Source of the DNA: an uncultured Clostridium sp.
GTDB lineage: Bacteria > Bacillota > Clostridia > TANB77 > CAG-508
Reading direction: 5' to 3'
Assembly: GCA_946495905.1 (NCBI GenBank)
Contig: CAMMEP010000029.1
Coordinates: 1 to 16,977, forward strand
DNA: 16,977 nucleotides
A program made the translations under genes and the position numbers. Of this stretch, positions 1 to 7,236 are shown one piece after another. Under the pieces are notes generated by a model that was given only the letters and a program-made list of their open reading frames with translations, had not been told where the DNA came from and did no database searches. How positions within the stretch are numbered: position 1 is the stretch's first letter; the number at the start of each line of letters is the position of its first letter.

Positions 1-84
1 ACTGATGTACTTTTTCTATATAATGTGTCTAATTTTGCTACAGATACGAATTTAAATAGGCTTTATTAATTAATTTTATAATCG

Positions 85-253
85 AACTAATGTTATATTT
101 CTCAAATTTTTTTGCACCTTGCTGTCGAAACGATATAATCAGAATTAAAAAATAAATCTTTTAATTCTGAACGTTTCTTCAATCGCACTCGCCTTCAGGC
201 TCGTTTGGTCGCTGCGCGGATGCTACAAAAATTTTCAAAATATAACATTAGTT
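85..253. repeat. Large imperfect palindrome upstream of the alarmone synthetase
   Basis: The left arm at 85-116 (AACTAATGTTATATTTC...) is largely complementary to 221-253 (...ATATAACATTAGTT). Inside it is a second hairpin, 127-150 against 159-177, with the perfect 11-bp stem CAGAATTAAAA/TTTTAATTCTG at 140-150 and 159-169. The segment 181-220 is GC-richer and looks like the inner part of the palindrome at 7081-7206 (GCCT, CTCGTTTG, TCGC words in similar order). This suggests two relatives of one non-coding palindromic repeat family. No gene is visible in 70-370. It could be a degenerate MITE or an RNA structure; I cannot assign a family. Confidence 0.6.
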
Positions 254-294
254 CTGATAAAAAATATGAATATAAAAAATTAAGAATAAATTAA

Positions 295-323
295 TTGACA
301 AAACTTGAAATAAACAATAAAAT
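295..323 (+). promoter_or_regulatory. Sigma-A-type promoter for the alarmone synthetase gene
   Basis: A perfect -35 TTGACA lies at 295-300. A -10 TAAAAT (5 of 6 matches to TATAAT) lies at 318-323, with 17-bp spacing. Transcription would begin near 330, giving a leader of about 45-65 bases depending on which start codon is used. This is the best housekeeping promoter in the first part of the window. Confidence 0.7.
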
Positions 324-382
324 GACACATAAAGGACATAAAAGTAGTGTATAAATATAAACGAAGGGAGTTGATGACCTAT

Positions 383-386
383 CGGA
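383..386 (+). other. Possible +1 recoding site at CGG (alarmone synthetase leader)
   Basis: An ATG at 374 sits 3 bases after an AAGGGAG Shine-Dalgarno sequence (364-370). It opens ATG ACC TAT CGG AGA and runs to a TGA at 407-409. Dropping the C at 383 gives ATG ACC TAT GGA GAA TTA GTA GTG and continues in frame into the synthetase, adding MTYGELV before V396. This is the same pattern as the three clear cases in this window (2053, 9265, 11488). It is weaker here because the GTG at 396 has its own GGAG at 384-387 with 8-base spacing and could be a normal start. Confidence 0.4.
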
Positions 387-395
387 GAATTAGTA

Positions 396-1094
396 GTGAA
401 AAAGGATGAAAATAAACTGCAAGAGGATGTGGAGTATAAGAGGCTTACACTTATGTATAGTGCAGCTTTAAAACAATTAGAAACAAAAATAGAGGTAATT
501 AATAATGAATTTAAAACATTACATAAATATAATCCAATAGAGCATGTAACTAGTAGGATAAAAAGCAAAGAAAGTATTAATAAAAAATTGAAGAAAAAAG
601 GATTAGAACTAACACATGAAAATCTAGTAAAGACGATAAATGATATAGCTGGAATTCGTATTATATGTTCATTTATACCAGATATCTATAAGATTGTAGA
701 GATGATTGAAAACATGCAGGATATAACGATACTAAAGAAAAAAGACTATGTAACAACGCCAAAAGAAAGTGGTTATTCAAGCTATCATTTAATTGTATCT
801 GTGCCTGTAAGTTTATCGATGGGAACTATTAATGTAAAGGTTGAAATCCAAATTAGGACAATGGCAATGGACTTCTGGGCAAGTTTGGAGCATAAAATAA
901 ATTATAAGTATGATAAACAAATACCAAAAGCCGTAAAAAAAGAACTTAAAGAATGTGCTAAAATGACACAAAAACTAGACAAAAGAATGTCACATTTAGG
1001 TAGAAATTTAATGGAAGAAGAAAAACAAATTATAAAAGAAATTACAGCAGAATATTCAACTGTATATGCGACTGCATTGCTGACATCTAATTAA
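396..1094 (+). CDS. Small alarmone synthetase (RelA/SpoT-domain GTP pyrophosphokinase)
   Basis: This is a single-domain (p)ppGpp synthetase of the YjbM/RelQ type. It transfers pyrophosphate from ATP to GDP or GTP in the cytoplasm. The 232 residues match the size of small alarmone synthetases, with no HD hydrolase domain and no TGS or ACT domains. Family features seen: NPIEHVTSRIKSKESI at about 46-61 (basic ATP-binding segment), DIAGIRIIC at 83-91, GYSSYHLIV at 126-134, and EIQIRTMAMDFWASLEHK at 150-167 with the catalytic Glu. The GTG at 396 is the conservative start, with GGAG 8 bases upstream. An ATG at 374 with a stronger ribosome site would be used instead if a +1 shift occurs at the CGG at 383. 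A good promoter lies at 295-323. The gene stands alone and ends before a hairpin at 1101-1156. The assignment is firm; the start is not. Confidence 0.9.
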   Translation: MKKDENKLQEDVEYKRLTLMYSAALKQLETKIEVINNEFKTLHKYNPIEHVTSRIKSKESINKKLKKKGLELTHENLVKTINDIAGIRIICSFIPDIYKIVEMIENMQDITILKKKDYVTTPKESGYSSYHLIVSVPVSLSMGTINVKVEIQIRTMAMDFWASLEHKINYKYDKQIPKAVKKELKECAKMTQKLDKRMSHLGRNLMEEEKQIIKEITAEYSTVYATALLTSN

Positions 1095-1100
1095 AACAAG

Positions 1101-1156
1101 TACTGTGTTGTTATATATTTCTTATTCAAAAAGAAAAAATATGTAGCAACACAGTA
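1101..1156. other. Inverted repeat between the alarmone synthetase and the next gene
   Basis: TACTGTGTTG at 1101-1110 plus the following TATATATTT are complementary, with small bulges, to 1137-1156 (AAATATGTAGCAACACAGTA). The loop is about 16 bases. It lies 7 bases after the synthetase stop and 25 bases before the next start. There is no clear T-run after it, so it may be an mRNA hairpin rather than a strong intrinsic terminator. Confidence 0.6.
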
Positions 1157-1180
1157 TATATATTATAAGGGTGAAATAAA

Positions 1181-1843
1181 ATGCAAAATTTAATTATAGA
1201 TTCTAGAATACGAGAAATAGAATATAAATATTTAAGTCAGTTTTTTAATATAATAAAATTACCATTATCAAACGATGTATATGAAGAAATATCAGGACAT
1301 AGTGATATATTTTATACGAAAATAAATGACAAGGTTATTGTTGCTCCAAATGCAAAAATAAAGGAGAAACAATTTATACTAGGGCAAGAAAAAGTAGAAA
1401 AAGAGTATCCAAAAGATGTATTATATAATGCTTGCCAAATAGGAAATAAAATAATAGGCAGTAAATATACGGATAAAAGTATAACACCAGACATTTTAGT
1501 AAAACAAGGATATGTAAAATGTTCGGTAGCAGTGACAGGAGAACATTCTTGTATTACATCAGATAAAGGAATAGAAACATTATTAAGCCAAAACAAGATA
1601 GATGCATTGTATGTGGAAGAAGATAATATAAAGTTATTAAAAAAGGATGGTTCTATTTCAAATATGAAAGGCTTTATTGGAGGGGCAACTTTGATATTTG
1701 ATAATAAATTTGTATTATTTGGTGATAGTGACCATTTAACTAATAAAGAAAAAATATTAAAACATTTAAACAATCATAGTTTAGAGTTAATAGACTTCGA
1801 GGGCTTAAATATTTATGATTATGGCGGTGGAATAATATTTTAA
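1181..1843 (+). CDS. Conserved hypothetical protein, probably DUF6873-type (GME fold)
   Basis: This protein has 220 residues, is soluble, and lacks a signal peptide or membrane segment. The start ATG follows AAGGGTG at about 9 bases. Visible features: SGHSDIFY near residue 39-46, VAPNA near 55, YNACQIGNKIIG near 85-96, a CSVAVTGEHSCITSDKGI stretch near 112-129 with a Cys and a His-Ser-Cys cluster, and a Gly-rich GFIGGATLIF near 163-172 with a YDYGGGIIF C-terminus. From memory, this layout matches a Firmicutes family assigned to the amidinotransferase-like (GME) fold and called DUF6873. The catalytic activity is not known to me. It lies between two hairpins (1101-1156 and 1848-1906) and is probably independent of the synthetase. 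The family name is a recollection and not a search result. Confidence 0.75.
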   Translation: MQNLIIDSRIREIEYKYLSQFFNIIKLPLSNDVYEEISGHSDIFYTKINDKVIVAPNAKIKEKQFILGQEKVEKEYPKDVLYNACQIGNKIIGSKYTDKSITPDILVKQGYVKCSVAVTGEHSCITSDKGIETLLSQNKIDALYVEEDNIKLLKKDGSISNMKGFIGGATLIFDNKFVLFGDSDHLTNKEKILKHLNNHSLELIDFEGLNIYDYGGGIIF

Positions 1844-1847
1844 ATTT

Positions 1848-1906
1848 AACAACACATAATTACTTTTCATACTATATAAAAAGGAGGAAAGTAATTATGT
1901 GTTGTT
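1848..1906 (+). promoter_or_regulatory. Perfect 19-bp hairpin that buries a start codon
   Basis: AACAACACATAATTACTTT at 1848-1866 is exactly complementary to 1888-1906. The right arm contains the ATG at 1897-1899 and the first codons of the jelly-roll gene. The Shine-Dalgarno GGAGG (1883-1887) lies at the edge of the 21-base loop. In the mRNA this would hide the start codon, so it may be a translational switch or a way to block read-through translation. It could also be a relic of an inserted palindrome. Confidence 0.65.
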
Positions 1907-2440
1907 GTAATAATATATGTAAAAAGACGCTTATATTTTCTATAATAAATTTAATATTAATAAGTATTTTAATATTTATATTTATATTTATTATTTATAT
2001 AAATAATCCAGTACAAGATGAAAAAAACATCTTAGTTGCTACTGCAGTGTCACGGCGATAATACCCAAGTAGGAAATGCAATTATTAATTTTAGCCAAAA
2101 TCAAATTGTAGAAGGAGATGCTCTTTCTCATACTCAAGGTTCGAGTGAAATTATGATTAATGAAGATGGGATTTATCAAATTTCATATTCATTAACGGGT
2201 GTAGGGCAAGATATTGGCAGATTTAATTTTAGTGCTATTTTATTGGTAAATGCCACACCAGTTGATAATACTTTAAATGAAGGGCCTGTAATAAATGCAA
2301 CCAATTTTAATAATAGGCAAACTCTTACTGCTACAGTAATTCTTAAACTTAGTGCAGGAGATATGTTACAGTTAGGAGCCTTATCTCAAGAGAATATTAG
2401 CTATACAAATGCTAGAATTGATATAGAGAAAATAAGATAA
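1897..2440 (+). CDS. Membrane-anchored jelly-roll (BclA C-terminal-like) protein, expressed through a +1 shift at CGG
   Basis: The zero frame from ATG 1897 (GGAGG 9 bases upstream) encodes 52 residues: a CCC motif at 2-4, a single very hydrophobic segment at about 12-34 and a short hydrophilic linker. It then reaches CGG (2053-2055), CGA and TAA at 2059. Skipping the C at 2053 reads TCA GGC GAT AAT and continues for 128 codons to 2440, giving 180 residues. The second part (TQVGNAIINF..., MINEDGIYQISYSLTG near 98-113, LSAGDMLQLGAL near 154-165, and a closing IDIEKI strand) has the strand pattern of the C1q/TNF-like jelly roll at the C-terminus of BclA-type exosporium and collagen-like proteins. 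I infer a type II membrane or spore-surface protein. The second half has no ribosome site of its own, and the frames join exactly at the linker. Without recoding, only a 54-residue membrane peptide is made. A terminator follows at 2482. Confidence 0.75.
2053..2056 (+). other. +1 recoding site CGGC in the jelly-roll gene
   Basis: Zero frame: GCA GTG TCA CGG CGA TAA. Shifted frame: GCA GTG TCA (C) GGC GAT AAT ACC. CGG is codon 53 counted from ATG 1897 and the stop is two codons later, so the shift window is at most CGG-CGA. The P-site codon TCA cannot re-pair with the shifted CAC, so a classical slip of the P-site tRNA is unlikely. Out-of-frame entry of a Gly tRNA at GGC, or four-base decoding, would fit. 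Confidence 0.75.
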
Positions 2441-2481
2441 TATATTTTTATCTAATATAACAATAAGAGAGAATATTTAAA

Positions 2482-2520
2482 ATTGCAAAAGGAAATCTAT
2501 CTTAGATTTCCTTTTGCAAT
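2482..2520. terminator. Strong hairpin after the jelly-roll gene
   Basis: ATTGCAAAAGGAAATCTA at 2482-2499 is perfectly complementary to 2503-2520, with a 3-base loop. It begins 41 bases after the stop at 2440. The right arm includes CCTTTT but no long T-run follows it. It would work on either strand, and it separates this gene from the amidase remnant on the opposite strand. Confidence 0.6.
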
Positions 2521-2611
2521 ATCATGCACACTTTATTATATTCCAACATTTTCTATGTGAATAAATCTAATTTTTGAAAAATTATATTCACCAATACCTT
2601 TATGAAGTGAG

Positions 2612-2797
2612 TCATAAGACTGGATCAAAATTATAATATTTTGGATTACGAGATAAAGCCCATTTGTTGGCATATACCACTGCAGCAAGTCTATCATATT
2701 TTCGCGTTGCCATTTGAATCACCCATATATTATATGAAATATTATGTGGATTGATGCTACTATTTTTATTCACTTCTAAGGAAATAACTATTGCCAA
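2612..2797 (-). pseudogene. Fragment of a putative amidase-domain protein
   Basis: Read on the - strand, this gives about 61 residues ending MATRKYDRLAAVVYANKWALSRNPKYYNFD followed by PVL and a stop. The YDR-AAV-YA-KWALSRNP-YYNFD pattern is the start of the putative amidase (Amidase_6) domain found in Firmicutes. There it normally continues into a GGDCTNFVSQ-like segment with the catalytic Cys. That continuation is missing, so only the domain's N-terminus survives. No convincing ribosome site is seen (GGGTG upstream of the internal Met at 2713 is weak). I treat it as a decayed remnant, not an active gene. Confidence 0.55.
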
Positions 2798-2818
2798 AAT
2801 ATTCTATTCGGTATAAAA
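2791..2818 (+). promoter_or_regulatory. Possible promoter for the penicillin-binding protein gene
   Basis: TTGCCA at 2791-2796 and TATAAA(A) at 2812-2818 have a slightly short 15-bp spacing. The site lies upstream of the structured repeat at 2846-3061, so the repeat would be part of the 5' UTR of the PBP mRNA. The match is moderate. Confidence 0.35.
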
Positions 2819-2845
2819 TATTACTATCAAACAAAGAAAAGGGGA

Positions 2846-3061
2846 TGCAATGTTACAATTTCAGAGCTACCTTTTGCCGGAGCAATGTATGTTTTAATTT
2901 TATGTTTCCGGCCCCCAACATCGTACAAACTGTACAAAATTCACATTTGTTCATTTTAACAGTTTGTAAACTTGTCGGTCCCCACCTTAAGCACTTCAAC
3001 ATAAAATTAAAACATACATTGCTCTGACATTTTGGTATAAGCTATAAATTGTAACATTGCA
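2846..3061 (+). repeat. Structured palindromic repeat, copy 1 (upstream of the PBP gene)
   Basis: The outer stem pairs TGCAATGTTACAATTT (2846-2861) exactly with 3046-3061. The middle stem pairs 2880-2905 exactly with 2999-3024 (26 bp). The conserved core is TCCGGCCCCCAACATCGT (from about 2907) on the left and TTGTCGGTCCCCACCTTAAG (from about 2973) on the right. A central hairpin, ACAAACTGT/ACAGTTTGT, encloses a variable loop. The core is shared almost letter for letter with copies 2 and 3, but the stems differ in sequence and remain complementary. The two core halves carry a near direct repeat (CGGCCCCCAAC, CGGTCCCCACC) rather than a complement. It ends 24 bases before the PBP start. No protein is encoded. 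Confidence 0.85.
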
Positions 3062-3085
3062 ACAGAAAGCAAAGGAAGTGATTAC

Positions 3086-5656
3086 ATGAGAAAGAAAAAA
3101 GTAGAAGATGATGAAATTCCAAAATCAGTTTTAAAAATGAAGCAAGAGAAAGCAAGAAGAGAAGAAGCAGAAAGAAATAAAAATATTAGGAGACAAGGAG
3201 AAGCGGTATCTAGTAGTGAAAGCCGACGAGGAAGAAAATCGAAGCAACAAATTAAGGATGAGAAAAAGCAAAAACTAAAGAGGTTAAAAAGGAAAATTAT
3301 TTTATTCCTCATTCTTATTCTTTTAATTGCAATAGGAATTACACTTGGTGTGTCTGCATATTCATGGAATCAATTAACAAAAGACATGTTTTTAAATGAA
3401 AATTCTGTGGTTGTAGATACAGATGGAGATGTTATTGCCACTTTAGGAGCTGAACAGAAGAAACTTATTGTGGACTTTGAAGATATACCGGATAATTTAG
3501 TAGATGCTTATGTTGCCATCGAAGATGAAAGATTTTATTCGCATCATGGAATTGATATTAAAAGAACGGGAGGAGCAATTCTTTCCTATATTACTCATTT
3601 TGGTAATTCCTCCTATGGTGGAAGCACTATTACACAACAACTAGTAAAGAATTTAACAGGAGATACTTCTGATTCTATTACTCGTAAAGTAAAAGAATGG
3701 TGGAAAGCATTTTTATTAGAATGTTACTATTCCAAAGATGAAATTTTAGAAATGTATCTAAATGTCATTTATGTTGGACCAAATATCTATGGCGTGCAAA
3801 CTGGAGCAAACTATTATTTTGATAAAGATGTATCAGATTTATCACTTGCAGAATGTGCTTATTTAGCAGGAATAAACAATTCACCAAATTCATATAATCC
3901 TTTTGGAGATTCGGATAATTCGGAACTTATTACAAATAGAACATTAACCGTATTACAAAAAATGTTGGAATTAGGATATATTGAAGAAGATGAGTATGAA
4001 GATGCAGAAAAAGAAGTAAATGCAGGACTAGACTTTGATAGAGGAGAAATAGAATCCGAAAATTCAATTTACTCTTATCATACAGATGCTCTTATTACGG
4101 AAGTAATAGAAGATATAGCAGAAGATAAAAATATCACAGAAACATTTGCTCAAAATTATTTATACTTAGGAGGTCTTACCATACATAGTACACAAGATTC
4201 TAGTATTCAAGAAGAAGTAGAAACAGAGTTCTTAAAAAGTCAATATTTATTGGAATCGTCAGATGGAGAATCTACTTCGCAAGCAGCAATGGTAATTATG
4301 GATCACACCAATGGAAATGTTGTAGCATGTGTTGGAGGACTTGGAGAAAAAGAGTATTTTAGAGGATTAAATAGAGCAACACAAAGTCAAAGACAAACAG
4401 GTTCTTCTATTAAGCCATTAGCGGTATTAGTACCAGGAATTGATAGAAAAATATTTACCGCTTCTACTATTTATAATGACGAAAAAACAACTTTTGCAGA
4501 AGGATATGCTCCTGGCAATAATGATGGTTATTTAGGAGAAATAACGGTAAGAAGAGCTTTAGAGTCTTCTCAAAATGTTCCTTTTGTAGAGATGATGGAA
4601 GAAATAGGACCTGCAAGAGCTATTTCGTATTTAGAAAATATGAGAATTACATCTTTAACGGAAGAAGATGAGAGCTTAGGTCTAGCATTAGGTGGATTAC
4701 AAAATGGAATTACGCCATTAGAGATGGCAGCTGCATATGCAACAATTGCAAATGATGGAGAATATATAGAACCTACTTTCTACACTTCTATTACAAATAA
4801 TGATGGAAAAATTGTATTAAGAGCAGAACAAGAAACAAGAAATGTATTTTCAGAACAAGTAGCCTATATTGTAAAAGAACTTTTAACACAACCGGTAGAA
4901 GGTTCTCACGGTACAGCAACCTATTGCTCTATTTCTGGAATAGAAGTAGCAGCAAAAACAGGAACTACAGATGACAACTATGACAAATGGCTATGTGGTT
5001 TTACACCATATTATACAGCAGTAACATGGTTTGGATTTGATCAAAATGAAAGTATATATTATAACAATCAAAATCCAGCAGGAGTTATATGGGCAAATGT
5101 AATGCGAAGAGTACATAATGGCCTTCAAAATATCAGTTTTGTAAAGCCAGGTTCTATCGATACAGAAATGGTTTGTGCAGAGACAGGAATGCTTGCTAGA
5201 ACTGGATGTACTATTACGTATGAAGAGTATTTCTTACGTGGAACTGCACCAGAGTTATGTAATGAACATTCTGGAAGTAAAGTAAGCAGCAGTACTTCAA
5301 ATAATACAAGTCAATCAACAGGGGTATATCGAGATAATGAAGAAGAATTAGAATTAGATCCTGATGATGAAGAAGAAGTTAGAGTGGAAAATGAAGTAGA
5401 AAATGACATTGTAAATAATTCGGACAATGATGTAGTAGACAATACAGAAGCGGCACCGGAAAATACAGTGGAAGAAAACATTGTAAATGACACTGATAAT
5501 AATACCGAAAATGAATTAGAACAAGACAATGATATTGTTGGAAATGAGACTTTGCCAGACACAGGTCAGAATACAACTGATGATACAGGACAAGGAGATT
5601 CAAGTGGCGATATAGAGAATGTGCCAGAACAAGAGGAGACAAATAGCGTTGAATAA
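3086..5656 (+). CDS. Class A penicillin-binding protein (PBP1A-type glycosyltransferase/transpeptidase)
   Basis: This bifunctional enzyme polymerises lipid II and cross-links peptidoglycan at the outer face of the membrane. It has 856 residues. Positions 1-70 are a highly charged cytoplasmic tail and 70-92 a signal anchor. A GT51 glycosyltransferase follows, with EDERF at 146-150 (catalytic Glu), GGSTITQQLVKN at 178-189 and EMYLNVIYVG at 222-231. The transpeptidase has the SxxK motif S440-SI-K443 (in TGSSIKP), SQN at 495-497 and KTGT at 624-627. All catalytic motifs are intact. The C-terminal 120 or so residues are a low-complexity Asp/Glu/Asn tail containing LPDTG at 823-827 with no membrane anchor after it. 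The ATG follows AAAGGAAGTG. The structured repeat copy 1 lies directly upstream. It could serve vegetative or spore cell-wall growth. No in-frame CGG is seen. Confidence 0.93.
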   Translation: MRKKKVEDDEIPKSVLKMKQEKARREEAERNKNIRRQGEAVSSSESRRGRKSKQQIKDEKKQKLKRLKRKIILFLILILLIAIGITLGVSAYSWNQLTKDMFLNENSVVVDTDGDVIATLGAEQKKLIVDFEDIPDNLVDAYVAIEDERFYSHHGIDIKRTGGAILSYITHFGNSSYGGSTITQQLVKNLTGDTSDSITRKVKEWWKAFLLECYYSKDEILEMYLNVIYVGPNIYGVQTGANYYFDKDVSDLSLAECAYLAGINNSPNSYNPFGDSDNSELITNRTLTVLQKMLELGYIEEDEYEDAEKEVNAGLDFDRGEIESENSIYSYHTDALITEVIEDIAEDKNITETFAQNYLYLGGLTIHSTQDSSIQEEVETEFLKSQYLLESSDGESTSQAAMVIMDHTNGNVVACVGGLGEKEYFRGLNRATQSQRQTGSSIKPLAVLVPGIDRKIFTASTIYNDEKTTFAEGYAPGNNDGYLGEITVRRALESSQNVPFVEMMEEIGPARAISYLENMRITSLTEEDESLGLALGGLQNGITPLEMAAAYATIANDGEYIEPTFYTSITNNDGKIVLRAEQETRNVFSEQVAYIVKELLTQPVEGSHGTATYCSISGIEVAAKTGTTDDNYDKWLCGFTPYYTAVTWFGFDQNESIYYNNQNPAGVIWANVMRRVHNGLQNISFVKPGSIDTEMVCAETGMLARTGCTITYEEYFLRGTAPELCNEHSGSKVSSSTSNNTSQSTGVYRDNEEELELDPDDEEEVRVENEVENDIVNNSDNDVVDNTEAAPENTVEENIVNDTDNNTENELEQDNDIVGNETLPDTGQNTTDDTGQGDSSGDIENVPEQEETNSVE

Positions 5657-5708
5657 TTATGGATTATTTAAAGATACTAACAAAATGAATAAAAATATAA
5701 GAGAAGAA

Positions 5709-5801
5709 ATGTCAAAAATTATTGTTATTGGAAGTCCTGGGGCAGGAAAGAGTATATTTTCACAAAAACTAAAGCATTTCAAAATAATAAAAATTGTTTA
5801 A
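5709..5801 (+). pseudogene. Truncated P-loop NTPase fragment
   Basis: The ATG at 5709 (after AGAGAAGAA) opens MSKIIVIGSPGAGKSIFSQK, a beta-strand followed by a Walker A loop (GSPGAGKS). This is typical of adenylate-kinase-like or topology-modulation-type small NTPases. The frame ends after only 30 residues at KIIKIV and TAA, so the rest of the kinase fold is missing. It lies 50 bases after the PBP stop and 29 bases before the acetyltransferase start. It is best read as the remains of an internal deletion. A functional 30-residue peptide is unlikely. Confidence 0.5.
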
Positions 5802-5830
5802 TCAAAAAAGTAATTTGTAGGTGAAAAACC

Positions 5831-6244
5831 ATGAAATTAAAAGTAAAAGAAAATAATAAAAATGTGCAAGAATTTAATTTGCTATATAATGCAGTTGGCT
5901 GGGGAGCATATGATGAAAATGTTACTAAAAGAGCATTAGATAATACTTTTTATTCAGTAAGTATTTATGATGAAGATAAAATAATTGGTTATGGAAGATT
6001 AATTGGAGATAGTATATGTTTTATGTATATACATGACATAATGGTTTTACCAGAATACCAATCTAAAAAAATAGGAACATTGATAATGAATAAATTATTG
6101 GAAAAGATAAAGGAATTAAAAAAAGAAAATCCAAATTTACGAGTATATTTAGGAGCATCTAAAAATAAAGAAAAATTTTACGAAAAGTTTGGATTTATTA
6201 AAAGAATTGATGCAAATTTAGGATATGGAATGATTTTAAAATAA
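5831..6244 (+). CDS. GNAT-family N-acetyltransferase
   Basis: A 137-residue single-domain acetyltransferase that would transfer an acetyl group from acetyl-CoA to an unknown amine. The order of GNAT features is clear: an N-terminal helix (NLLYNAVGWGAYDENV), strand YDEDKIIGYGRLIGD near 45-59, IHDIMVLPEYQSKKIGTLIM near 66-85 with the acetyl-CoA pyrophosphate loop Q-S-K-K-I-G, and LGASKNKEKFYEKFGFIKR near 110-128 with the C-terminal motif. The start follows TAGGTG at 8 bases. The substrate cannot be told from sequence. It follows a dead kinase fragment and is probably separately acquired or expressed. Confidence 0.88.
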   Translation: MKLKVKENNKNVQEFNLLYNAVGWGAYDENVTKRALDNTFYSVSIYDEDKIIGYGRLIGDSICFMYIHDIMVLPEYQSKKIGTLIMNKLLEKIKELKKENPNLRVYLGASKNKEKFYEKFGFIKRIDANLGYGMILK

Positions 6245-6355
6245 ATTTACAATTATAAAACAAAATATCTATAAATAATAAAAAACACTACACAAAGCAA
6301 AAAAAGTATGATAAAATTAAATTGTATGAAAAAATAAAAAAAGGAGGAATTAACC

Positions 6356-7081
6356 ATGTCAGGACACAGTAAATGGCATAATATTCAAGCAAAAAAAGGA
6401 AAAGCAGATGCAGCAAGAGGAAAAATATTTACAAAATTAGGTAGAGAATTATTAATAGCAGTAAAGCAAGGAGGCCCAGATCCGGCAGGTAATTCTAAAC
6501 TTAAAGACGTAATAGCAAAATGTAAGGCAAATAACATGCCTAATGATACAATAAATAATGCAATAAAAAAAGCTTCAGGAGCAGGAAATAACGAAAATTA
6601 CGAAGAGATAACATATGAGGGGTATGGTGTTAACGGAGTTGCAGTTATAGTGCAAGCAAGTACAGATAATAAAAATAGAACAGCAGCTGATGTAAGACAT
6701 GCATTTGACAGAGCAGGAGGAAATCTTGGTACCTCTGGCTGTGTATCTTATTTGTTCAGCAAAAAGGGAGTTATTGTTATAGATAGAACTACAACAGATT
6801 TAGGCGAAGATGATATGATGATGTTAGCACTTGATAATGGAGCAGAAGATTTTGAAGCAACTGATGAATGTTATGAAATAACAACAACACCAGAAGATTT
6901 TGCAAAAGTAAGAGAAGCATTAGAAGCACAAGGACTAGAATTCCTAGAAGCAGAAGTTCAAATGGTTCCATCTACTTATATTAAATTAGATGAAAAAGAC
7001 GGAGAAAAAATGCAACGTTTAATTGACAATTTGGAAGATTTGGATGATGTTATGAATGTATATCATAACTGGGAAGAGTAA
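6356..7081 (+). CDS. yebC: YebC/PmpR (TACO1) family protein
   Basis: A 241-residue protein, the standard length for this family. The N-terminus MSGHSKWHNIQAKKGKADA is the family signature, and three alpha/beta domains follow with TYEGYGVNGVAVIVQA near 83-98 and a Gly-rich GTSGCVSYLF near 125-134. The family was first described as DNA-binding regulators. More recent work on YebC/TACO1 members ties it to translation, relieving ribosome stalling on difficult peptide stretches. A strong AAAGGAGG lies 8 bases before the ATG. The gene stands alone and is followed by a large palindrome (7081-7206) that may end transcription. Confidence 0.95.
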   Translation: MSGHSKWHNIQAKKGKADAARGKIFTKLGRELLIAVKQGGPDPAGNSKLKDVIAKCKANNMPNDTINNAIKKASGAGNNENYEEITYEGYGVNGVAVIVQASTDNKNRTAADVRHAFDRAGGNLGTSGCVSYLFSKKGVIVIDRTTTDLGEDDMMMLALDNGAEDFEATDECYEITTTPEDFAKVREALEAQGLEFLEAEVQMVPSTYIKLDEKDGEKMQRLIDNLEDLDDVMNVYHNWEE

Positions 7082-7206
7082 AATTAAAAAATAATTGCGT
7101 TTTGGCGTTGTTGAACTACACATCGAAAATCCTCAGCGTACAAAGAGTACGCCTCCGGTTTTCTCGTTTGTTCGCCTAGCCAAAAGCACAATTCTTTTTT
7201 AATTTT
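7081..7206. repeat. Large imperfect palindrome after yebC
   Basis: The outer arm AAATTAAAAAATAATTGC plus GTTTTGGCG (7081-7107) pairs with 7173-7206 (CGCC...CCAAAAGCACAATT, then a T-run). The inner arm CGAAAATCCTCAGCGTAC (7124-7141) pairs with 7147-7166 (GTACGCCTCCGGTTTTCTCG). It begins at the yebC stop codon and ends in a T-run, so it may also act as the yebC terminator. Its inner words resemble 181-220, so the two are probably members of one palindromic repeat family that is separate from the three core-bearing elements. Confidence 0.7.
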
Positions 7207-7236
7207 AAACATAGTAGAATAAAAGGGGAGAAACTT

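Noticed and set aside
1..69. Possible 3' end of an upstream gene (22 residues to a TAA at 67)
   Set aside because: Too short, with no motif. A second frame is also open, so there is no support.
248..568. Open frame on the - strand over the synthetase start
   Set aside because: It overlaps a clear gene, consists of hydrophobic low-complexity sequence, and has no ribosome site.
2791..3027. 78-residue + frame across repeat copy 1
   Set aside because: It lies inside the palindrome, encodes no recognisable protein, and the frame is not kept in copies 2 and 3.
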